24,704 nt of DNA from Vitrella brassicaformis (Eukaryota; Sar; Vitrellaceae): positions 3,799 through 28,502 of the forward strand of contig CDMY01000687.1 of assembly GCA_001179505.1 (NCBI GenBank). Direction: 5' to 3'. Positions 17,796-24,704 of the stretch are shown here, in pieces. The notes under the pieces are model-generated. The model saw only the letters and a list, made by a program, of their open reading frames with translations, was not told the origin of the DNA and made no database searches. A program made the position numbers and the translations under genes. The stretch's first letter is position 1, and the number at the start of each line of letters is the position of its first letter.

Positions 17796-18291
17796 CCATG
17801 GCTGTCTGCTTGTCGGTTCTTCTATCGATTCATTCGTCAAAGAAAGAGAGCACGCACCAGGAAAGCCGGACACACGACACGCAGATCGATCACACAAGTC
17901 TGGCCTGCCAAACAGCTGACAATCACAGCCTTTCGCACACTGACACCCGCTGGCCTCGCCCCAGCTGCCGGACCAGAATCGTGTGTGTCAATTTGTCTTC
18001 ACATCATTGCATTTATGCAGGTCAACTTAAGTGCATTGTTTAGCTTAACTTGATTCATGTGCACGTCAGCATTGAGCAGACACTTGAGTCACCTCCGTCT
18101 CTCACTAGATAGAGTCGACACATGCAGTGTTGGACGCACACACTGACTGACTGACTGGACGCACACACACTGCACGGACGTCAGACAAAAGACAGTCATC
18201 CATCCGTTTGTCTGGCTCTGCTCCCACGGAGACGGTTGTCGATGATGGGACGGGTGCGATTGTTTGTGCACGAGCTGGGATACTCGCAAAC

Positions 18292-18345
18292 ACAGACAGA
18301 CAGACAGACAGACAGCACATGGACTTGTGTGTGTGTGTGTGTGTG
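18292..18345. repeat. GACA and GT microsatellites
   Basis: Six GACA units at 18292-18315, then a short unique stretch and ten GT units at 18326-18345. Confidence 0.9.
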
Positions 18346-18720
18346 AGTGTCCGCTTATCTGTGTGTGATGGAGTGAGTGGGCATTTGTCTCCAGACGCTC
18401 GCCAGAGTTTGCCGGTCGATTGCTGATTATCCAGACACACATAGGGAGACACGACATGCAGTTGTTCTGTTTGTCTGTCTGTCTGACACTTGCTTAAACA
18501 CGACAGTTGCAGTGGATGCACCGGGAGTATTGAGTGGAGGCAGCGATGTTGGTGTGAGGCTTGACTGACGAACGATGTTGGTGTGGGCGTGCAGAACAAC
18601 GGTTGGCTCTGCAGCCATCACACACACACACACATGAGTGTCTGCCTGTCTCTCTCTATGTTTGTCTCTGTGTTTGACTGACGGTGCTGATTGAGTCGTC
18701 GAGGAGCTCGTGGACGGACG

Positions 18721-19311
18721 TCAGCTCGGCCGCTGCTCTTGTCGTTGCCTGGGCTGCTTGAGAAGGTGACGGTTGGGATATAAGATGCAGGCAGCGATTG
18801 TCGTGCTCGGTCTTGGACCCGTTCTGCCGGACTGGGTGTGTTCTCCTGTCTCTGAAGCAAACACACATTTGGCACATGCACGAGTGCGTGTGTGTTCTTT
18901 GCTTCTCCTTGTTGTGCGCCCGCCGGAGAGGTTGGCGTTGTCGTGGAGGACTCCATCTGTGGCTGCACAAAACTCAGAGGAAGCGTAATGTCGATGTGTA
19001 TCTGTGCAGTCTTTGCTCCCTCTTTTGTGTGCTGTGGGTCCGCGTGTGTGGCGACGTCTCCTCCCCGTCGATGAGGGCGTCTCACTCCGAACCGGCAACG
19101 GGCCCTGCTGCGCACCTACTACTTTGACCGACACAGGAGGAATGCTTATGTGCGTTAGTTGTGTCGTCTCTTTCGTGTGTGTTGTGTGTGGCTTCCTGTA
19201 ATCTTGTGCGCCGGGCGCCGCTGCCATGTTGTCGTTGTCGTGGTCGGTCTTGGACCCGCTCGCCGCCGCCGTCAGCCACAGGATGCCGAGGAGGTAGAGG
19301 GCGGTCTTCAT
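18721..19311 (-). CDS. possible secreted protein of unknown function
   Basis: Starting at the ATG at 19309-19311 the minus strand encodes MKTALYLLGILWLTAAASG, a textbook signal peptide (one Lys, a Leu-rich core, small residues before the cut). A polar stretch, SKTDHDNDNMAAAPGAQ, follows. Unspliced, the frame stays open for 196 codons to 18721, but the later part is Arg/Thr/His-rich and repeat-like. A spliced form may be more likely: a TTTGTGCAG acceptor lies near 18978, and a better coding frame (SKTEHDNRCLHLISQPSPSQ, then AAAELTSVHELLDDSIST) ends at 18656. SKT(D/E)HDN occurs in both exonic parts, hinting at an internal duplication. No known domain. Confidence 0.42.
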   Translation of the reverse strand: MKTALYLLGILWLTAAASGSKTDHDNDNMAAAPGAQDYRKPHTTHTKETTQLTHISIPPVSVKVVGAQQGPLPVRSETPSSTGRRRRHTRGPTAHKRGSKDCTDTHRHYASSEFCAATDGVLHDNANLSGGRTTRRSKEHTRTRACAKCVFASETGEHTQSGRTGPRPSTTIAACILYPNRHLLKQPRQRQEQRPS

Positions 19312-19819
19312 GCTGCTGCGCTTCGTTGCTGTCTGCATGGGTCTGCTCGCTGTACGCTGTTTTCGTTGTGCTCGCAACTCGAAAACAGCGCGAGAACAAG
19401 ATCTGCCTGCACACAACACAGAACATAGCATGCCAGCAGACACACAGATTGCTTGTCTCTCTGTTTGACTGCTTGTCTCTCTGTTGGTCTCTCTGTTTGA
19501 CTGACGGTGCTGAAGCACAGAGTGTGTCTCTTTCTGGTGGATGAGGGGCAAGGCTGCTTGAGGGAGGGAGGGAGGGGCGAGGGAGAATGGGAGGGAGGGG
19601 TCGATTCAATCGGTCAATTTAATCGGTCGATCGTGTGCTTGTGATTGGTAAAGCATTCGCGATCGGTCGATCCCATGCACACGTGCGTACAGAACCAAAA
19701 TACAGACATATATACACGTCCAGCTGGTCATTCGTGTGCGACGGAATTTGATTGTGTGTCTCGTTGCGGCCCAGGGGTAGCCTGGGCCGGCAGACAGGAC
19801 AAGGGTACACTGTGCGCAC
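19312..19819. other. spacer with a GGGA repeat, no gene supported
   Basis: Contains a GAGGGAGGGAGGGAGG tract at 19560-19576 and a duplicated TCGGTCAATTTAATCGGTCG-type stretch at 19610-19631. If the glycosylase exon next door has 3' exons they should lie here on the minus strand, but no Fe-S cysteine cluster was seen. Confidence 0.45.
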
Positions 19820-19981
19820 CTTCTGTTGAGGTGTTCGTATGTCTGCAGTCGTGTTGCTGACGGCGGCACCCACCGCAGCCTCAGGGCCACCCTGTGCACG
19901 TGTGTGTCGACGGGGAACTCAGGCCGGTTGAGGCCGAACATCATCACACACGGCAGCGTCTTGGCCCCCACACCCTTGCAG
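19820..19981 (-). CDS. HhH-GPD DNA glycosylase (endonuclease III family), single exon fragment
   Basis: A 162-nt exon bounded by a TGGTTCAG acceptor and a GTGCGC donor. It encodes CKGVGAKTLPCVMMFGLNRP, then EFPVDTHVHRVALRLRWVPP and TYEHLNRR. This is the helix-hairpin-helix (GVGAKT) plus the Gly/Pro-rich loop with the catalytic Asp (VDTH) of endonuclease III-type base-excision-repair glycosylases. The WVP..TYEHLNR tail resembles the plant HhH-GPD group. The catalytic Lys of bifunctional enzymes, normally inside the HhH, appears as the K of GAKT. I could not find convincing upstream exons or the C-terminal 4Fe-4S cysteines nearby, so this is either a gene with exons I cannot recognise or a relic. 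Confidence 0.68.
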
Positions 19982-20412
19982 CTGAACCACACACCACAGA
20001 CAGACGTCAGGAATAGGAATGAATGAATAGGATCAAGGGTTCTCACTTCCGTTCGCCTCCTTGCCCGCTGGTTGTCTTCTATCTTCTGAACCTCTGCTGT
20101 TCGCCTCCTATTTCCGGCGGTCGAGGAGGAGATCGGAAGCTCGCCGGGCGAGGGAAGGGGGAAGGGGAGATCTGACGAGCATTGCACGCGGCTGATCGGA
20201 TCTGCTCTCGAGTGTGGTCATTGAACAGAGGACAATCATTGATACCTGCGCTGCGGCCCATCCCTGGGCCCATCCCTATCGCCGCAGATGCCGGTGCGCA
20301 ACACAGTGCCCCGGCAGCACGACGAACACCGACACAAACAGCACGCCGGGCACTTATGTGGCTGTCCTTTGTGCAGGATCTTGTAGAGCTGCCGGGATCT
20401 GATGCCGAGTAG
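19982..20412. other. region between the glycosylase exon and the F-box-like gene
   Basis: Could hold 5' exons of the minus-strand glycosylase or the first exon of the plus-strand membrane protein. None can be defined. There are open stretches on both strands (minus 20079-20465, plus 20182-20412) without recognisable domains. Confidence 0.35.
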
Positions 20413-22271
20413 CGGAGCAGGGGCACCAATGGTGAGAGAGAAGTCTTACATGACCACTCCTGCATCCACTGGGTCTGTCGGGTCTGCGTGGGTGTGGTGT
20501 GTGCACGTCAGCCGGACGCCGATGCGTGCTGGTTGGTCGGCTTGCCTGAGGATGTGGAGAGGCGGCTGCTGACCTCCCTCACGGCATATGACTGCGTCGC
20601 CCTTCGAGCCTCGTCCAAGAGCGTCGGCTGCCAGCTGGTCAGCGAGGTCAACCTGACGCGCCGCCTCGACGCGGCCATTCGCGAGAAGGGCCTTGGTGGA
20701 GTGCTCACCTACCAGAAGCGGTGCGAGACGGTCCTGCTGATTCTGTTGCAGTGGATGGCGGCCATCTTCAGTGTGGTCTCCACTCTCGTTCAAGTAACCG
20801 TGGGTCTGAGCGTTCTCCTCTTCATTTACACGTCCATACGCAGCTGGGCCGTCGTCTTGACATCGTTTCTGGTGCAGCAGCCGGCTGTGTTCCTGGATGG
20901 TTCAGTTTCGCTCCTCTCCCTTCTCGTCTGGGTGGTCCTGTTTGAGGTGATTGAAGTGGCCATCCGATGGCTTGGGGAGGAATCCATCGTCGTGCGAGCG
21001 TATAGGCAGTTCTGGGTGGCGCTTAATGACTTGGGTCACTTTCTGGGTGTGTGGATACTCCTCGAGTGTGCCAGGTCGATCGCATTTTTGACCCCGCCGC
21101 TTGGTGTTGAGATCATGGCTTGGCTGCTCCGCGTCTCATCGTCGGTCTGGTTGTTCGTAATGTGCCTAGCGCTCAGCATCATTCTGGTGTTCGTCACTCG
21201 CTCTGTCAAGCGGCGTGTGGCTTTGTCGATCGGCAAACTATTCCTCGAGTGTGTTGTGGCGTTGCTTTCCATCTCTGGGATCTGCGTCGCCTGGCTTTGG
21301 TCCCCGAGCGACGAGTGTTCCGTTCAGCTGGTCACTGTCGCCATGAGATGGCATCTCTGCATCTTGCCGCCGGTCTGCCTGGGCATCATGTGCCTTCGAA
21401 TCTGGAGAGGGCTGATGGACGTGCAGCTGCTGATCGACACTAGGGCGAGTTATCTGTTGCGGGTGTTGTACGTCATCGAGGAGGGCGGCTGCTGGGACCG
21501 ATGTGTGTCGCTCATCTACTACCTCAAAAACAGCCGCCGCCTCCCCTCTCTGCCTATCATCATCACGGCACACGATCTGCGGCGAGCGGGCAGCCGGGCG
21601 GTGTTCATTTCGCGGCCGGAGGCGGTACGCCAATACGGACTATTCAGCCACCGTGTCCGCCGCCCATTGGCCCAGATAGACTATTTCAACGGCCAAGACT
21701 ATCTGGGCGGCTTAGCAGACACCGATGCGCTGAAGTACGTCAGCATCGATTTGACCGAATCCGACCCGCCGACCAGACGTGAGCACAGCAGCCCAGAGAA
21801 CACACACATGGGATGGCGGAGAGATGAGAATGTGTGAACCGTTTCCTTTATGTCTGCTGCCTGCCTGCAGGTGACGGGTACGTATACTCTTCGATCACGG
21901 ATCTCATCATCCTTGTCTATCCGATCGACGAAAGCACCCACTCGCCTCTGCGCCCCCACGTCACCTACCCAAGTGACCTCCTCACTCCCCCTCCCAAGCA
22001 GTACCAGCTCACGCCAGACGTCATTCGGCACGCAAGGGGCCAGTGGAACGGCTGCCGCAAAGCGGGCGTGTGGTGGGTCGACAAAGGCACCCTGTGGCAG
22101 GTGCCGAACTTCATTCTGTGTGGGGACAAGGCGGCTGATGCGTTTCTTGTCCACGTCGACTCGCGCCTGGGGATCTGCACCACGGAGCCCCCCGTCGCTT
22201 GGAAGCGCCGCCCAGATGAGCGGTACCCCCGCACAGCTGCGCTCATCCGCCAGAAGGTGGTGGCTGCATAG
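20413..22271 (+). CDS. F-box-like multi-pass membrane protein, start unresolved
   Basis: Two clear exons, the first ending at 21778 and the second 21871-22271. The junction is phase 1 (C|GT gives Arg), with a GTGAGC donor and a CTGCAG acceptor. From 20488 it would be 563 residues. No in-frame ATG exists between the stop at 20410 and residue ~91, so an upstream exon must supply the start (the codon at 20488 is GTG). The N-terminus WLVGLPEDVERRLLTSLTAY plus DCVALRASSKSV resembles an F-box. About six hydrophobic segments follow, e.g. LLILLQWMAAIFSVVSTLV, SLLSLLVWVVLFEVIEV, VWLFVMCLALSIILVFV, LFLECVVALLSISGICVAW and LCILPPVCLGIMCLRIW. The C-terminal ~220 residues are soluble with no recognised domain. 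F-box plus membrane domain is an uncommon pairing. Function unknown. Confidence 0.8.
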
Positions 22272-23293
22272 GGGTCGGCTGCATACACGAAGAGGGAGGG
22301 AGGGGGGCTGTCTGAAGGTTGGTGGGTACGTCCAGTGCCACAAGGGTGCTCGTACTTAAGTCTGTGTTTGTCGTATGGCGTGTTTCGGGATGCCTTTGGA
22401 TGTACAGTCAGTCATTGCTGCAGCGCATGCATTAGTCATCTGCATGATGATCTTGATCTAGCTGAGTAGACAGGGTGGGATGTGTCGGTGCATTTCTGCT
22501 GGGGCATCTGTTTGTGTGTGCATCAACCAATTCTCAGTCCATCCATCCAGTCGCTCCATGCCAAAGTGTCGGCAAACGGTACACACACACACACACACAC
22601 ACACGGACACCCCAAACCACACACACGGACACCCCAAACCACACACACGAACGACTTAGCCAGCCAGAGAATGGAAGGCAGTCAGGCAGTCAGTCAGGAG
22701 GCGTCGCTCCAGGTGGGTCAAGAACGGAGAGGCGACATTCAAACAAGGCGAATCGATTGGCAGGCAGGGCGGCCAAGCGACGAGAAACACATCCATCCAT
22801 CCATCCACAGATGCATACGATTGAGATCGGTGTCTCATGTCGTCAGACTGCACATACATCACACTCAAGGATGAAATGAACACACAGATGGATGGATCCG
22901 AACATTGCAAAACTGCCGAGGCTACCGACTACTCACAGACATCAAGCAATGGATCCAGGACGGAAGGCATTGAGCGTGGATGGATGGATGGATGTGGCGA
23001 CACAAGTCAGACCAAACGACTGACTGCGTATGGGACGGATGGATGAAGGCGATAAGTGAGTGATTCGACACACACAAACACACACGGATTGTGATAAACG
23101 ATGCTCATGTGCATCGGGCGTCATGTGAATAAGAGTCAGGCAGCAAAGGTGTACACACAGACACAGAAGGATAAAGCAGTGAATCGGTCCTAACGCGGAG
23201 AAACAAGAGACTACTCAGCTAGTCACGCTCACCAAGGACGGCTTCATGTCCTGATCATGGCACACACCGCACAAACACCCATGCCAGCCAGTC
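22272..23293. other. repeat-rich intergenic region
   Basis: The 3' flank of the membrane-protein gene. It holds an AC run (22581-22602), a duplicated ~23-bp unit ACGGACACCCCAAACCACAC at 22602-22645, CATC repeats at 22791-22807 and GGAT repeats at 22977-22993. The fragment CTCACCAAGGACGGCTTCAT at 23229-23248, followed by TCC TGA, has coding-like codon use (TLTKDGFMS then stop) but no context. Confidence 0.5.
22581..22645. repeat. AC microsatellite plus tandem 23-bp repeat
   Basis: Eleven AC units followed by two perfect copies of a 23-bp unit that itself ends in ACACACAC. This suggests slippage at the microsatellite border. Confidence 0.85.
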
Positions 23294-23510
23294 ATGTGTG
23301 CGAAGGATCTCAACATAGAGCGTTCGACGATCGTCACCCCATCCATATGTGTGTGTCTCCCTCCGTCCGTGCCCTCTTCTCTCTGGTGCAGTGTACAGCA
23401 TCTCGTGGTCGCCAACCATCATGCTCGACACCAAGGACGCCTCCTTCATCGCAGACATCGACAACGCCATCATCGAACACTCCACACGCACACCACATAC
23501 ACATCAATGA
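23294..23510 (+). CDS. candidate small two-exon gene or 3' exons of an unknown gene
   Basis: Exon 23392-23510 follows a TCTCTGGTGCAG acceptor and encodes YSISWSPTIMLDTKDASFIA, then DIDNAIIEHS and a TGA at 23508-23510. Almost every codon ends in C or G, as in the real genes of this window, so I take it as coding. A preceding exon from the ATG at 23294 to a GTGTGT donor (exon end 23348) gives MCAKDLNIERSTIVTPSI and joins in matching phase (1), for 57 residues in total. The antisense frame is also open but has poorer codon use. I do not recognise the family. It could equally be the tail of a decayed gene. Confidence 0.38.
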
Positions 23511-23721
23511 CACGCGGACACCGGACAGCGCCTTGAAAGTGTATGTGATGTGATGGAATGGAATGGAATGGACTGGAGCAAAGACCATCAAAAACGGCAG
23601 AGGAGTGGGTAAGTACAACGCAGAGTCACAATCTATATGAGGCAGGAGACGACACCCCACCCACCAGCTGGATGTGTCGCATGTTGGCCTCTCCCCTGTG
23701 TGTCTTTCGGCCCGCCACCTT

Positions 23722-23745
23722 TCTGTCTGTCTGTCTGTCTGTCTT
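23722..23745. repeat. TGTC microsatellite
   Basis: About five TCTG units ending in TCTTTCTT. The same tetranucleotide family as the GACA run at 18292-18315 on the opposite strand. Confidence 0.85.
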
Positions 23746-24549
23746 TCTTATACCCGTGAGTGTCGTATACACACAGACACATAATACATATATTTGTATA
23801 AATGCCATGGAATGGAATGAACCACTGAGGCGCTCCTCTCACCAAAGCACACACGCGCCACCCAGTCAGCGTTACAGCACTGATAGATACGCGTGTATGT
23901 AATTCGAGGGCACGCCACACACGGAGAGACCAGACGTCCACCGCTGCAACACGACGAACCTCTCGGCTCTCTCTCCCTCTCTCTGATGGAAAACCGACGC
24001 GACAGCCGATGTCATTGCTCCGTGTGCAGCCATGAGCGTGTGTGTGTAGGGGGTCCGCCGCCCACCGACACATGACAGAATGGCCACGCACAGGAGCAAA
24101 CCGTCTGTCGTCTGTCCACATGGGGTGGTCTCTTTCTACATCAGTCAGTCAGTGAGTGGGTCGGCAGATACACCCCTCACTCCAGTATATATGTGATGTG
24201 TATGGGACATATACAAAACGCTTAAACCCACATCGGTGTCCGAGCTGTCGAACACCAACTTCAAAACCCGTACCCCTGTGCAGATTTGTACAGAGAGAGA
24301 GAGCGAGAGAGAGAGGGGGGAGGCATAGTGCTCAAAAGGACTCAGCAGAGAAGGGCGTCACCACTCACAACGGCAGCGGGGCTCACACACGCCAATCGGC
24401 AGTGCGTTCCGCCCGCTACTCCTTCCCTGTCGCTGCAGAGAAGAGATCCAGTCACTCATGAGTCAGAAAACGACACCATGGATGCCACCTTGGTTTGCGT
24501 CTCCCTCTCCATTATGTACACGTGGCCACAGACAGACAGACAGAGAGAC

Positions 24550-24583
24550 AGGGAGGGAGGGAGGGAGGGAGGGAGAGAGAGAA
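24550..24583. repeat. GGGA microsatellite
   Basis: Six GGGA units followed by GAGAGA. G-runs at four-base spacing could form a G-quadruplex on the plus strand; this is an inference from the sequence only. Confidence 0.85.
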
Positions 24584-24704
24584 GGCGACGCACCAATGGC
24601 TGCACACCATCCATGCCACACATACGTGGGCAGTCAGACATCCGGGTGGCATCGACACCACCACAGACTGGCCATGGATACGCCACAAGGCATCAACAAA
24701 ACGC

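Larger units (their letters stand above)
16439..18655. other. repeat-rich intergenic region, no gene supported
   Basis: The 3' flank of the Myb gene and a long spacer. It holds GCATGCATGCATG at 16608-16620, TGTCTGTCTGCCTGCC-type tracts near 17246-17272 and 17430-17450, a GT run at 17712-17731, a CCCTCTCT-type tract at 17744-17795, GACA repeats at 18292-18315 and a GT run at 18326-18345. ORFs here are short and compositionally simple. Palindromic GTGACGTGACGTCGC occurs at 17639-17653. No RNA gene was recognised. Confidence 0.55.
23511..24704. other. repeat-rich end of the window, no gene supported
   Basis: It contains GGAAT repeats (23553-23571, echoed at 23807-23820), a TGTC run (23722-23743), a GA run (24291-24317) and a GGGA run (24550-24583). 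Open frames are short and repeat-derived. No RNA gene was recognised. Confidence 0.5.

Noticed and set aside
20182-20465. Open frames on both strands between the glycosylase exon and the membrane protein
   Set aside because: No domain, and splice partners could not be fitted; kept as an unresolved spacer.
23255-23491. Minus-strand ORF opposite the 23392-23510 exon
   Set aside because: Its codons are mostly not G/C-ending, and no acceptor or start context fits better than the plus-strand reading.

Overview
This window looks like nuclear DNA of an intron-rich eukaryotic microbe. The genes have many short introns, often 30-130 nt with GT..AG borders. Coding exons prefer G or C at third codon positions. 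Non-coding parts are full of GT/AC, CT, GGGA, GACA and GGAT microsatellites. LRR, ankyrin-kinase, Myb and HhH-GPD genes sit among decayed LINE-type retroelements. The closest match I can suggest is a chromerid/alveolate alga (Vitrella-like). That is an impression from style and gene content, not a database result.

Left part (1-4513): two arrays of a ~59-bp minisatellite lie in opposite orientation (1-~385 and ~3430-4200). Between them is a minus-strand non-LTR retrotransposon (~3425 down to ~659) with a YADD reverse transcriptase and a C-terminal CCHC finger, broken by frameshifts. The right array runs almost up to the last two exons of a plus-strand GAPDH gene (4222-4513). The element is therefore either inside a GAPDH intron or has truncated that gene.

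Middle part (4514-14251): mostly empty sequence leads to a minus-strand kinase plus ankyrin gene (8859 down to 6070). Its exons splice well on paper, but it has a premature stop, a one-base homopolymer insertion and an ankyrin frameshift. A plus-strand LRR gene (8891-13007) starts head to head with it. Its core is a tandem amplification of an exon pair: a ~300-nt exon of about four LRRs and a 72-nt exon of exactly one LRR, repeated with their introns. The last LRR exon runs in frame into the C-terminal half of a second retroelement type (13008-14251) with a C2HC finger and a restriction-like endonuclease domain.

Right part (14252-24704): a nine-exon Myb/SANT DNA-binding protein of the REB1/TTF-I type (14400-16438) has all splice phases consistent. 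A long repeat-rich spacer follows with a possible secreted protein (minus, 18721-19311). Next come an isolated HhH-GPD DNA-glycosylase exon (minus, 19820-19981) and a two-exon F-box-like multi-pass membrane protein (plus, to 22271). The end is microsatellite-rich spacer with one small orphan exon pair (23294-23510). No tRNA, rRNA or CRISPR was seen. The genes do not form one pathway; what links them is repeat-driven remodelling.
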